This document shows positions 41,086-57,702 of a stretch of 64,000 bases of DNA, one piece after another. Where the stretch lies: the NCBI GenBank assembly GCA_002682825.1, contig NOKP01000008.1, positions 62,001 through 126,000 of the forward strand. Direction: 5' to 3'. A program made the position numbers and the translations under genes. The DNA is from Neonectria sp. B-13 (taxonomy: Eukaryota > Ascomycota > Sordariomycetes > Hypocreales > Nectriaceae). The notes beneath the pieces are model-generated. The model was given only the letters and a program-made list of their open reading frames with translations. It made no database searches and had not been told where the DNA came from. Within the stretch, counting starts at the first letter, position 1; each line of letters starts with the position of its first letter.

Positions 41086-42191
41086 TTATGTTTCCTACCC
41101 TTTCCGCCCTGTGGTCCGTTCTTTTCTTTGAACAGCTCGGCCATTCTTGCTTTTAGTCCGATTGAGGTTCAAATCGTATTGTAGCGGACCTCTGCTACTG
41201 AAGGATCCAAGAACCCCGCAAGATCTACCATTAGGTGACTTGAGCGAGCTCTCCGACGAGGAGGACGGATGAATGCACCAAAGTCTTGTCGGACCTTTGG
41301 TGGGTGGGCATATTGTCCAACTAGATGCCGGTGCTGCATGGCGACTTGGTGAACACCCTCTTGGCGCAACTCGACAAGTCCTGCAATATCCAGACTGGCG
41401 AGTGCGACTCGGGCATGTTGTAGCACAAGTTTGTAGCAAAAGGGGAGGACAGTTCTAACATAAGTTAAGGGTCGAGTATCACTCACACGTTCTCAGCTTT
41501 CTTGAACTCTCGAGCTCTTTGGTGGGCCTGGTGCATACTTGGATGTCCAAGGCGGTTGGAATCACATGTGGAATTACATGCAGATGTCCTTTGACGAATT
41601 CGCACTTTTGAAGAAACCTGGCGTGTTGGCATCCTACACCCAGGACATTTGCCAAGGTTAATAATAGCGGATTGCACTAAAGTTTGATCGATCTCAGTAA
41701 AGCTAGCTACCTTGTGGCCATGACCAGTTCGCTTCTTGGCTTATCTGTCAGACCGTTCCGTACTTGCGATATCTGCGGTCGGCCCTTTCATTCTAACACG
41801 TACCCGGCTGATATTCATGGGTGTTCGATTGATAATATCAAGGCATTTGAGGGATTCATTCTTCACGAATTTAGAAGACGGAGTTGCTTTGTAGTACTCA
41901 ACCTCCTCGTCCTCTGTACACACTCAAACGGTGTTGTATCTCGTACCTGAGGTGCCAATCCAGTTTGCAAGATCCTGTGAGCAAAGGTCGCGGCTATGAA
42001 ACTTCAGGATTTGTTGACAGGTCCAGAATCAATTGTGAAAAAGACTCAGATCGTGATATTAATTTGGCTAGTAGGTGAAATCAATCAGCAAATGTGGTAT
42101 CATTTCCATAGGCCCATCCTGCTTCACTGAGCATTCGCTCTGATCTACCTGATCCCCCATGTCTTTCAAATTCAACTCTTCTGTCGTCAAT
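41086..42191. other. Intergenic, possible further relic, no gene supported
   Basis: About 1.1 kb. The 41100-41490 stretch has open frames on both strands (up to 114 codons) but none matches a family I recognise. The rest is moderately AT-rich without features. Confidence 0.4.
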
Positions 42192-42950
42192 TTAAAAGCC
42201 CGGCATCACATCCCAGAATGATATCAAGTTTCCCCAGAAGCCCTGTGTAGATTCAGTCGTGGTTGTGGTAGTTTGAACGCCAGAATCTCCGATTGAATCT
42301 TGCATGTGATCAGAGTGACACTTCTCGTCGTCCTTCTCTGGCTCAATTCTCTGGGGCATAACGCTACGTCCGCCTTGTTCCTCTAAATTTTTCAGCTGAG
42401 CGCCATCCATCTCGGAAACGGGGGAATCCGCAGACTCCTGCTTTGGCTCGCACTTTTGTCGCTTCATTGGTGGAGTTGCCTCAGCTAGAGGGACACATTA
42501 GATCATGATGGAGAAAGGCGGTTCCAGCAGCTCACATTCAGAAACTTTTCGCTTCCTCGCAGCAGTTCCAGTGGTGTTTTCTGGCTGTTTCTGGACAGAT
42601 TTGCCCTGTGCTTCATCTTTGGACCCTGGTTTGGAAATTACAAGCCTCTTTGACCCTATCTTTGTATTTGGGGGGAGATCGGGCTTCAGAGTGACTCCAT
42701 CCTCAAGACAAAAATTGGCAACTCCACGCCGAATGATGGTCGCTTCGTTAGGATGTTTCTTTGCCCAGGTCTTCCAGGTCTTTGAGAGTCCGTCTTCTCT
42801 GTAGCCGTCACACCCCATGAGAGCGCCAGCGAGCAACCAGGAGTTTGGGCCTTCATTGATAAAATCCTCGGCTCGACATGCACGGTTGAGAGCCTGAGAG
42901 AAGTACTTGTAACGAGATGCATAAGACTTCTGGCTGTTCTTGGGCGCCAT
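42192..42950 (-). CDS. Hypothetical protein, 235 aa, unrecognised
   Basis: Two exons (42950-42536 and 42484-42192) give 235 aa; donor GTGAGC and acceptor CTCTAG are in phase. The N-terminal 85 residues look like a small folded helical domain (SRYKYFSQALNRACRAEDF, SWLLAGALMGCDGY, LSKTWKTWAKKHP). The remainder is disordered: Lys/Glu/Gln-rich with a possible nuclear signal (PPMKRQKCEPK). It ends in an aromatic tail (FWGNLISFWDVMPGF). I do not recognise the family. It starts 872 bp from, and divergent to, the giant NACHT-ankyrin gene. Confidence 0.65.
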
Positions 42951-43822
42951 CTAATCATGTGTTAGGTGAATGACGTTTTGACAGAGGGTTCACGGCTTAC
43001 TGGAGTAGCAGTTTAGGGAGACGCCGACTTGAAGGGGACTTCTGCCCACTTCTGACACTCGGAACGGAAAATAAAACGAGTGAGCTGAAAGTTCGATGCT
43101 GGAGATGTATAGGCAAACTCTTTGAGTTGAAGAATGCGACTCTCGAGGTGGAAAGTTGATGGTGAGGATGACTGGAATTAACGATGACCTCCAGTGTTGG
43201 GAGATGTTGAAATGTAAGCGGGAAGATTGCAGGCGGTCGCGGAGAAATTGACGGAATTGATTAGAAACGTGACCTGGAAGAATGAATCGCAAGGGGCAGG
43301 AAACGACAGTCGAGAAGAGACGGTGCTATGTGAAGGAAAGAAGCATATGTCTGGAAGAGGGGTTGTGAGGCAAGACAACATCGAAAACTAGAGTACAAGG
43401 AAACGAAATTTTGCGAAATCCTGCGTATAGCAAAACATGACCTGCATATTGGCAGACTTGGGTTTTCTCAAGTTGTGAAGCTATGATAGATATTCTGCCG
43501 CCCTAAGCTAGCTGTGTGCTTCAACATTCCCAACCACTTCGCCGGCGAGGCTCGCCAGATGGCGTCACTTCTGAAAAGTGCCGTCCAACACTTCAGCCTC
43601 GCCACATTCTGAGACTTATGATACGCTACACAACGTGCAGGCAGCAGCGGTGCGGGGTATTTTCAACGTCAGCATGTTCTGCGTTGCGGAGAGAGTTTCT
43701 TCTGCATCTCTTCTTACACATCACGTCGTCACTCGAACGTCCAGACAGGAAAGCACAACCCGATCCTGGAGACTCGACCAACCCACTCAGATAGCTGGGT
43801 GACATTACTTAAGGCCAACAAG
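42951..43822. promoter_or_regulatory. Divergent intergenic region before NACHT-ankyrin gene
   Basis: About 870 bp. Open frames here lack motifs. Presumed promoters of both flanking genes. Confidence 0.4.
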
Positions 43823-46800
43823 ATGCCGCCCGCGACGTCACTCCATACCTCCACTGTCAGCCTGTGGGACAAGGCCTTCCATTCGTTGAGTGTTAATCTC
43901 CAAAAGGGATTGGATCCAACGCGGACTCGCAAACGCGACATTCTGGTGAGTATTCATTCTCTGGAACCAGCTACATATTTCAGGAACTAACCAGTGGTTA
44001 CCGGCACAGGCGGCCGTTCTGGCAGAAGTCGAAGCGAAGCGAGATTTGTCCTTGCGCAAGAGATGGAAGTTGACAAAGTCGAATGGTGATGTCGTCATTG
44101 TGCGAGATATGCTGGAGAAGATCGTGGGCTGGATCCAGAGATTCAAAGAGACTGGAGATGTCATCGTGCAATACGATCCCTCTCATGCTGCATTGCCATG
44201 GGCAGCTGTCAGGTTCTTGCTCCAGATATCTGTGTGTGAAGTCCAGATTTTTGCCGCCACGGTTAGTGATTGTAAGTGTGATTAAGGACGAACCACAATA
44301 TGTATCAAAATGGAGCTGACTGATTGGAAAGTGGAAAACATCGCTCGAATGATAGCCCGGTATCGTGTTTTCGAGGAGCTGTACCTGCAAGGAACGCAAT
44401 CCGAGATAGAGCTGAAGGTGGAGGATGCTTTGACACGCCTCTATGCCGAGATTCTCACCCATCTGAGCCATGCGGTTAAGTTCTTCGGAGAGAAAACCAG
44501 GAGTAAGCATCAGCCTGTGTCATTCCATTCCCTTTCACAAAAACTGATATATGGCAGTTCGACTACTGAAGAGTCCGTTCCGCACGGTCAACGAAGAGCG
44601 AGCGAAGGAAATGCTTGACCGAGAAAACGAAGTCAACGAATTTGCCAAATTGGCAGACGCAGAGACACTGCGCTCCCTCGAGAATGCCTTCACAAGACTC
44701 TCCACCCAGGCTTTTCGGTCTCTCTCGGAAGACAAATACAACGAAATCCTTGAGTGGCTATCGGTAGCGCCGTATTACAGCCACCATCAATTCATCGCCC
44801 AATCGCGTCTATCAGGGGCCGGCCAATGGGTGCTCAATCACAAGGACTACACTGACTGGCAAACATCAAGTTCTCCCTCAATGCTATTGCTTCACGGCAT
44901 TCCAGGTTCGGGAAAATCGACGCTATGCTCTGTTGTCGTGGACTCCTTGTTATCAATGGCCGGCAACAACGCTTCCGCGGCTCCATTTGGGTACTTCTAC
45001 TGCGCAAACCCCGAGTTCGAGAAGGCACGCCGTTCCTCTGATGATGTGATGAGAACCATCCTCGCCCAGCTTGCACTCGATAAAACACATCGGACAAAGA
45101 TGAAAGATTTCCTCTGCTTAGAGTTCGAGCGACAAGTCGCCCTAGCAGGGGCCGGCAAGCTTGATATGCCGAAGCTCCGGACCAGAGATTGTGTGCGGCT
45201 CATCTTGGAACTTGCTGAGGAAGATCCAATCTCGATCATCATAGATGGTATCGATAGCGTCGAGGACAACGACCGATCTATTCTTATCGAAGCACTAAGG
45301 GAGATTATCTCGAAAGCAGACAATGTCGTCAAAATTTTCGTCACGGGCAGGAGCTCAAGTCATACAGCCATCGCCCTCGCTTCCGACTTTCAAATTCAAA
45401 TCACCAGTCGCGAGACTCAGCAAGACATGGAGACGTTTGTCGACTATTTGGTTGATGGCGTTGTGGCAAAGAAGCTGCTTCTCGAAGGGAACCTGTCTTC
45501 TGAAACACGGAGCATGTTGACACAAGCGCTTCTCGATGGAGCTGGTGAAATGTAAGTCTTTTTTTTCCTGCGAATATTATTTCCGCGCGCCTCTGTGTAT
45601 TGGTCCCTGAACTGACGCTACCAAGGTTTCTCTGGGTCAAACTCCAAGTCGAGCGCGTTTGCCGAGAAACCGTTGAGGACGATGTCGTGTCGGCCTTGCA
45701 AACTAAGCTACCAGAGGATATCAACCAGCTCTATCAGGAGTCTCTGAACCACATTTTAAAGACGGGTGAAATGGCTCGCAATATCGCAGTAAAGATTCTA
45801 TCCTGGGTTCTCTACATGAGAGAGCCTCTGACACCAGTAGCCCTTTTGGCGGCCCTGACGGCTGGCCAGGATTCGACTCTGGGGCTCACTCAGATGATGA
45901 CTATATGTGCGAACTTGGTTACTCTAGACACTAGCTGCAACGTTATACGCTTTGCACATCAATCGGTCCAGGATTTCCTAGGCCTCCACGAAGCCTTCGC
46001 CGCTGCCACAGCGCATAACCTCCTGGCTTCTCTCTGCGTCGAAGCTTGCTCGCGCGGGCCAGCCACTGACAAGGGCCTACTGGTACCAAGCGACGATTTC
46101 TACGTCTACGCCGCGATGTACTGGCCCGTACACTCGATGATGGCGCAGAACCTGGGTAACAACACCTCAGCGTTCGAACGTCTTATGCATGATGTATTGT
46201 CGTTTATCTTTGACGAAGATTGGGAACCCACTCTGTCTTTCGAATCATGGGTTGGGAGCGTGCGAGACCTCGTTCCAATTCTCCCTCGAGACCACGCCAT
46301 GAAACCAGCTCTTGACGCCATTCCAGACTCTGACTCTGGTTTTCTGTTCTTGGTGAGCATATTTGGGCTCGATTACATTCTAGGTGTGGCCTTATCAAAC
46401 CTCGATTGTCTGGACGTCAACCAACAGAACGAGCTGGGACACACGCCTCTCTACCTTGCCGCTGCATTTGGGCACCTAACGACGGTGTCTAAACTTGTAG
46501 CCCGTGGCGCTAACATAAATGTTGAGTGTGGGAAGCACGGCAGCCCACTACACGCTGCTTGCTTCGCAGGCCATGTGGAGGTGGTGGACAAACTTGTGAG
46601 ACTCAGTGCGAGGCTCTCATGCGGTTCCGCCTTCAAAAATGCATTACAGGCTGCTTTCCGAGGTAGACGAGAAGATGTGGCACTTTACCTCGTGGACTTA
46701 GATTCCGTCATCGAGACTGGAGACAACTACGACGAAGTCCTGGAAGATGCTGCTCTGGTAGGCTTTGTCAGAGTCGTCCAACGACTTCAGCATTCAACAT

Positions 46801-49800
46801 TCTCTTCGCAAAACAAGAACACTGAAAAAATGGAGAGGAAGCTCAGAAAGGCAATACAAGGCGGCCAGGTCGGGGTTCTTCGCCAATTCCTCGGCCAAAA
46901 TTCCAAAAACCGAAACCTCCTACCTCAAGATGCTATCGCTCTTGCAACTTTGCACAACCACAAAAGCATGGTCGAATCTCTCCTGGATCAAGGAATAGAT
47001 GTCGAAGCTGAAGGGGCTTTTGGAACACCTCTGAGAACGGCGTCATTGCTCAACTATCAGCCTCTACTCCGGCTACTCCTGGATAAAGGGGCAGACATCG
47101 ACGCTTGCGGGCCCTTCGGTGATGCACTCCAAGCTGCGGCTTTAAAAGGGCACACCTCCATCGTGAAGCTTCTCATTCAGGAAGGGGCCAACGTCAATCA
47201 GAAAACTGGCTTCTACGGATCAGCTTTACAAGCTGCAGCATATCATGGTCAGATTGACACCGTGGAACTTCTGATAGACGCCAAAGCCGACGTTCACAAA
47301 GAGGGATATTCCAAAGATGCGTTTCACGCGGCTTCGGAAGGTGGTCATCAACATATCATTATGCTGATGCAACGGAAAGGCTATAAGTTTCGCACACCGC
47401 CTCAGGAGGGATTGGCCTACAATCCGCGTCCATCACCATACAAAGCGCTTCTGAGACGTGCATCCCCTGGACGAGACCGACTTACATACCCTGGAAGGGA
47501 CCGACTTCGGAATGAAGAAGACTCCTGGAGCCGAGCCAAAGAAGTCAGAACCTGCAGGCCAAAACAGCCCATCACTGACATGGAGACAATCTTCCAGTCT
47601 GCCGCAGACGACGACAAGATGGACCAGCTTAATACCGAAGAAGTTTCAGCTATCGGCTACAGGCCTAGTGGCCATTCACGTCATGATAACTTTCCTCTTG
47701 AGGCTGCTGCCTCAGCAGGCCATGAGACAACAGTCAGACTACTGCTGGAGCAACAAGACGTCCTGGGTATCCATGATGACGGGATCTACTCTGCCATCGA
47801 GGCAGCTGCAGCAAATGGTCGACTGCCCGTTCTTCGCATCTTAGCTGAGCATGTCAAAGATCAACAGCGTATGAGCCTCTGCATTGAATCAATGCTCGTG
47901 GAGGCGCACAAACATCAACAATCAAAAGCGGTGGACTTTGCTCTTGCATTGGCTTCGCAGCACTGCTCCGCGGACGAGTGTGCTAAATTGAAGGAAACGC
48001 TTTTCACGACCGCTGAAAGATACCAGGAGACTGACATTAGCAAGGACACGCTAGTTTTGGACTTCACAACCAGTTGCAAAACGGGAGATGTTCCCCTTGC
48101 GACCACCATACTCGAAACGGAACACCACAAGCTACTGTCAAAGACAGAAGTGAACTACGCGCTCCAAGTCAGTGCTTTGCATGGACAGATCACACTTACC
48201 CAACTTCTTCTCGAATCACCGTCCCTCCAAGACCGACTGCCGCCGTCGGGTGAAGAAGCCTTTGTCGCAGCGGCAGCCGGTGGTCGAGTCGACATGATGA
48301 GATTGCTTTCGTCCTACTGGCCGCAATTACTGCTGGCATCAACAAGCCCCGCGTTGACCTGCGCTCTAATGATTTCAAGCGAGAATGGTCATATTGATAC
48401 CGTACGCTACCTCGTTTTAGAGCTTCTTGTCGATGTTAATACACCTTCACTTGACAAGAGCTTCGCTCCGATCATAACACATCCAGAGCGGCTACCGTTA
48501 CCATCATATGTTCGTAAACCGGAGGTCGAATCGCAAACAAGTCAAGATGAGCACATCAAGTTATCAGTCATTTCGCCACTTCAAGCAACATTGAGAGGAT
48601 TTGCCAGGTTTGACTCCTCAGTAATCAATTACTGTCCGTCACTTTTTGATCAGCCAAGAAAGGCCAAGGAACATCAGCAAGAGGAAGTGATCGAGTTCCT
48701 TCTCAAGAGTGGCTCCAACCCCAACGATCCCGGGGGCCAAGCCATGTATCCGATACAAATGGCTGCGAAATACTGCTCGGAACATATCTTGGAGTGTTTT
48801 ATCTTGGTGGGTGCAGACGTCAACGTACAAGGGGATAGCGAGCGTCGTCAAGAGTCACACTCCCGAACAGATCTCTTCATTACCAGAGGCTATGATTTGG
48901 AATTCAGTGGCAACAAAAATGCACTCTTCGTGGCGGCTGGACGAGAGTTATCCGCATTCCCATTAGTGCGCAGACTTATCGCGGCTGGAGCCACTATTCC
49001 GGAAGACGTCGAAGAACAGATCAGCCTACTCGAACAGGCTCTCCGCTTTTTCAAAGGAGACACCTGCAGGAAAGACTTCGACACATATCGTAATCCTGAT
49101 GGTCGCTTTTTGTTGGCGCCGTCGCTGGAGTACGTCTTCGCACAGGGTTCTGCAGCAGTTCTTTTTTTTTTCCTACCTCGAATGCCACAAGTCCAAACCA
49201 CAGACGTTAAGTGGACCTTGGTGCTGCAAATGGCCGCTTTCCTTGACGATCGCCGCTTTGTTGACCTCCTCTTGTCCCGTGGTACGGACGTCAATGCCAC
49301 CGGGTACTACTACGGTACCGCGTTGCAGGCCGCAGCCCGCTGTGGCCACGACATGATGGTGGAAAAGCTGCTGGATGCTGGCGCTCGAGTCAATGTGATC
49401 CAAGGACTGTGGCAAACGCCTTTACGAGCAGCTCTTGTTGACGGCCATGAAAGCACTGTGCAAAAACTTCTCGACCATGAGGCGGATGTGGAGTTGGGGC
49501 TTGCCCTGCCAGAACCAAAGCCCGACGTATCAGCAAAAGGGCGGCAGAATGTCTTACAACTGGGAACCGAGACTCAGAACTTGAGTATTGTCAAAAATCT
49601 TCTGGCCAAGGGTGCAAATCCGGTACATAATGTCTCGAAGACCCAGCATCCTTTGATCATTGCGGCGAGCAGAGGAAGCGTGGAAATAGCAGAGGAGTTG
49701 ATAAACGCTGGTGCACCAGTAGATGTCCAGGGGAAGAAACGTCGCTACTGCCACCTTTTAGAGTCCGAGGATGCGAGTCCGATCCATGCAGCCAGCGCAT

Positions 49801-52124
49801 ATGGTCACTTGGATGTGGTCAAATTATTACTATCGTGTGGTGCTAACATCGAGAACGATGTTGAAGAATCAGGCACACCGCTCAGCGTCGCAGTCTCGAA
49901 TGGTGGAACTGAGGTGGTGTCGCTTTTGCTTTCAGCTGGAGCCAATGTCAATGCGGCCTTGAAACAGGCCGTTCAGAAAGGTCACACTGAAATCATGCGG
50001 GAGCTACTGGCACGAGGAGCGAAGGCAGAAGGGGTGCTCGCTTTGGCATGCAGGTGCGGAAACCTCGATATGATCGAGCTATTGATCGAGAATGTCCCAG
50101 GTAGCCAAGATCTGGAGATTGCTCTTGAGGAAGTTATTGCCGCCGACCGCCTCAAAGATTCGGTAATTCGATTACTTCTCGACTACGTTTCTCCGACCAT
50201 GGCATGGTTCCTTCAGGTGTGCGCGACGGGCTCGGCAGCTTCAGTAGAGTCCATGTTGGACCACGGGTTCATTGACATTAATCAACCGGCTGAGGAAAAT
50301 GGCGACCATCCTTTGCAAGTCGCAGCCTTACACTTGCAGCCAGAGGTGGTTCGAGTCCTTGTTTCGCGCGGGTCCAACTTGGAAAGCAAAAGTGCACAGC
50401 ATGGACCGCCCTTGATAACTGCATTGGAGGCATGCGTAGCGCCTATTTTGGAAGAGACGGACGACAAGAAGCTACAGAACATACTGAACCAACACTCTCT
50501 CCCAGCAGCTCGAACGCAGTTGCAGCCGCTCCTCAACTACTATGGTCGAAATTCTACCTCCAGCAGACTCTCAAAATGCGAGACCATAGTGAACTTTCTA
50601 ATCTCCCACGGAGCGAGTGTCGTTGGAGCTGAAAGGCCTCTTGGTTCCCCATTGCACATTGCCTGTCTTCTAGGAAGTAAGGCCATGGTTGAGTTGCTCA
50701 TAGAAAAGGGTAGCGATCTCAATGCTACAGCCGGATATTTCGAGAAGCCTCTGTTTGCTGCCATTCAGGGCAAGCACCCGCGGATCATATCACTGCTTCT
50801 GGAGAGTGGGTCACCGATGAATCATACCCATCTCGAATATGCGACCCCCTTGCATCACGCTTGTGCCATCCATGATGCTGCATCTGTCCGGATACTCCTA
50901 GAACACGGAGCAGATGCCACTATTAAAGATGCCCAAGGTCGAACGCCACTGACAATTGCGCTTGGAAAGGAGATTCAGTTTACTACAATGAGGCATTGGG
51001 ACGCACCCGGCTCAGAAACGCCGGTAGATGTCATCACCAAGCTGGCCAAGCGCCTCAGAGTCACCAATGACGATCTTGTAGCCGCAGCCAATTTGAGTTA
51101 CGGTAGAAGCAAGAATGTGTGTCGTCAACTTCTTTGTCTCAATGATAATATGATGGTTTCCGAAAACACAATTTGTCAGGTTTTGAAAGGCAGGTCTGCG
51201 GACCTGGACCAGGAGGTAGTCATGCTTCTCATGCAACAAACCAGAGGCATAGGTGTTACAACCAAAATGCTCCAAGCCGTTCATGATGAGTGCATCCTGA
51301 GAACATTGCTTGAATTCAAGCCCGTGAGCAAAATTACACCAGAAGTTCTCATATCGCAGCGGGAGCTGGAGTGTATGGAGCTCCTACTGGATTTCGATCC
51401 CAAGGCTTTAATCACTGAAAACGTCATCGTCCGGATGCTGGAACTACGAGATGGCCACAATCTCTGGTACCAGTTTGGCGAGGGCCAGAAAGATGTGCTC
51501 AAGGACTTGCTCCAGCGCAATCCACAAATTTCCGTTTGCCAGGATATGCTGAAAGCAGTGCGCTCTGCAGCGGATATGGAGATCCTTCTGAAGAATTTAG
51601 AGCCCGGGACCCGGATCTCAAACGACGTTGTCGATGCAATATCTAAACTACGCTTTGGCGAAGTATATGATACCATGCGATCACTACTGAAGTTCGACTC
51701 GAGTATTCGACTCAATCCCAAGGTTGCCCTCCGGACAATAGGGCCTTTCCACGCATTCAAGGCGTTCGAGATGCTCTTGGAGCACGATCCATCAATGGTT
51801 GTGACGCAAAAGATATTTCTGCGGTTCTTTCGCCCCGACTCATCAACTGAAGATCAATCAAGGCTTGTAAATCTCTTACACAAGCATGGGAAACGTGTGG
51901 TATTCACAGAAAAGGTGCGGGCAGCTATTGACAATGCTCATCAGTTGGAGAGTGAAAGCGTGCAGAAGGAGCGGTTCTACAGTCTACGGGCCACAGATGA
52001 GAACCAAACAGATCCTATAGAGGATACTGAGGATGAAGAAATGACCGCTAGTAGAGCTATGATACTGAGACTTCCAGTGAAGATGGATCCAGTCTCTGAT
52101 GGATGGCTAGTCAGGAAAGACTGA
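43823..52124 (+). CDS. Giant STAND/NLR-like receptor: N-terminal STAND domain, NACHT NTPase, ankyrin repeats
   Basis: Five exons (43823-43945, 44010-44271, 44332-44502, 44558-45551, 45626-52124) give 2,682 aa. The N-terminal about 200 residues match the helical fungal STAND domain of the NWD-NTPase-N/DUF7708 kind (LWDKAFHSL, YDPSHAALPWAAVRFLLQ, MIARYRVFEELYL). The NACHT domain has P-loop HGIPGSGKST near residue 298 and Walker B ISIIIDGID, followed by a winged-helix region ending in RFAHQSVQDFLG. From about residue 780 to 2250 there are many ankyrin repeats (TPLYLAAAFGHLTTVSKLV, GDALQAAALKGHTSIVKLLI, TPLHHACAIHDAASVRILLEHGA). The last 400 residues are a different helical repeat. Such proteins act as intracellular sensors. 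Every splice junction restores phase and the domain reading. The gene overlaps the convergent transporter relic by 14 bp. Confidence 0.9.
50980..51850 (+). repeat. C-terminal non-canonical helical repeats of the NACHT-ankyrin protein
   Basis: About six copies of a roughly 35-50 residue unit of the form LL-x-x(D/N)-P-x5-(I/V)-T-x-(E/N/K)-(V/I), for example LLEFKPVSKITPEVL, LLDFDPKALITENVI, LLQRNPQISVCQDML, LLKFDSSIRLNPKVA, LLEHDPSMVVTQKIF. They replace the ankyrin consensus at the C-terminus. Confidence 0.6.
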
Positions 52125-53769
52125 ATGACACGCAGCGAAGCGCCAACTGGTCACAAGCAAAGTTATGGTTACCTGAGCCACGATTTAAATCATTCAAGGC
52201 AGTCTGCCGAGTGGCCACATCATCCTGGTTCTTCATCTGCTTCTCGGCATTTGCCGCAGTTCCTTCCACCAACCTGTCCTTGTAATCCTCCCCATCCAAG
52301 ACAGCAGCCGTCTCCTCCAAGCTCAGGTTACCCGTCTCAACAAAAAGGAAGTACACCACCACAACCTCGAACGCTAGCCACACGTCGTACATGATATAGT
52401 ACTTCCATCCACTGTTGGTTACGCCAATTAGGTTTGCGTACTGGTTGAAGATGAGGGCCAATGTGACGAATAAGTTATACAATACAAGGCCAAGGGCGCG
52501 CAGGCTGAACGGAAAAATCTCAATAACATAGGTGACTTGAAGAGGCGTCCATCCGATGCTGAAGAAGAAATTGTACAGGAAGATCATGGCCAGGACACCC
52601 TTGGCGATGGCGTCATCGCCCGCGCCGTCGACCGCCGTCTGCTTCTTGTACGTGGCCTCCAGAGCTGTCCAGATAACATAAATGACAAGACAACCAACAG
52701 TACAGGTCAAGAAGAGGGTACGGCGACCAAAGCAGTTGATGATGGTGGAGAAGAAGACGCTCCAGATCATGCTCCAGACAGTCATCAGCGCGTTTAGAAG
52801 CGTCTGAGTGCTTTCTGCCTTGTAACCGATCGAGTTGAGAATCAGAGTCAAGTAGTACGAATCATGCCGTTACCGCTCCACTGCGAAAAGAAGCCAATGG
52901 CGAGGATGATGAAGAAGCGACGGCAATTTCCTTTGGTTTGGAAGAAGGACATGTACGAGGTGGTGGTGTTGAACTGCTCCTCGAGGTACAAGGCCGTGCG
53001 GATCTCCTCCATCTCGATAGTGACCAGAGGGTCAGCATTGTCGTCGTTAGCGTGGTACTTGGTAATAAGCATTCGAGCTTCGTCGTCGCGGCCCTTGGAC
53101 AATAGCCACCGCGGTGATCTTCTATGAGCCAACACACGATGATCTGGACAACGCTGGAGAGACCCTGGAGAAGCAATGGGATACGCCATGACCATTCGGA
53201 ACCGATTCTGAAAGTTCCGAATGTTATCGAAGCAGCGCTAAGTGCACCGAGACTCCAGAGATTGTTGTACAAGCCGACCATGGGGCCTTGTTGGCGCGGG
53301 TAGGCGAGCTCGAGAAGCAGCAAAGGGGCAGCGGTGATGTTGAGGGCAATACCGAGACCCAGGATACCACGGGCGGCGATGAACATGCCTGTGTTTTTAG
53401 CAGCACCTTGAAAGGCAACACCGATGAGAAGGACGACATTTTGGATAGCATTGAGACTATAGTGAACATGTCCGTAAGTCCACGGTTATCATGGAGCATG
53501 TGATGGGAATAAAGAGGGCTAATTACTTACAGTCCAAGCTCTGAGGCACTGGGGTGGTTGAAGAACTCTTGCCAAGTGTCAAGCGACTGCAATCCATTCA
53601 TCATAGAGCCATCAAAGCCAGTAGCATAGGTAGAAATAAGGGGCAGTATGGGGATGAGGTTCAGCTTGACAATGCCCGCATTGGATAGCTACGAGAAGGC
53701 GCCAGCATTGGGGCCGACGGCTACCCCAACAGTCACGGGCGGCTCGACGGGAGGAGATGAAGAGGCCAT
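52111..53769 (-). pseudogene. Lactose-permease-like MFS sugar transporter, multiply disabled
   Basis: Sugar porter beside a GH2 beta-galactosidase, arranged like fungal lactose permease-beta-galactosidase pairs. Recognisable parts are SNAGIVKLNL, ISTYATGFDGSMMNGLQSLDTWQEFF, MFIAARGILGLGIALN, SPRWLLSKGRDDEAR, FFSQWSGNG, LILNSIGY and FLFVETGNLSLEETAAVLDGEDY. Four lesions are visible: a TAG at codon 27 (53689-53691); loss of about 30 codons with helix 2 and its loop motif at about 53436 (IQNV runs straight into LLIGVAFQGAA); a one-base loss near 53115-53124 before SPRWLL; and another near 52851-52866 before YYLTLIL. Intron 1 is still intact (GTAAGT donor, CTATAG acceptor). The stop at 52111 lies inside the 3' end of the convergent NACHT-ankyrin gene. 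Confidence 0.85.
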
Positions 53770-53981
53770 TGCGGTTGTTGTGCAAGTGCAAACCTGGAGA
53801 AGAAGGATTAAGTGAGATCAACGAAGAGCAGCAAGTGAAACTATTGCCAGCTGGGGCCATCGCTCCCAGGACACAGACTTAGATAAACGTAGACCCGAGG
53901 TCATTGCGGCTGACGCGAAACTGAAGCTTGTGTCCATAGTATCTTCATTCCCATGGCCTCTCAAGGTACATACCGATTGCC

Positions 53982-57702
<3,721 letters not shown>

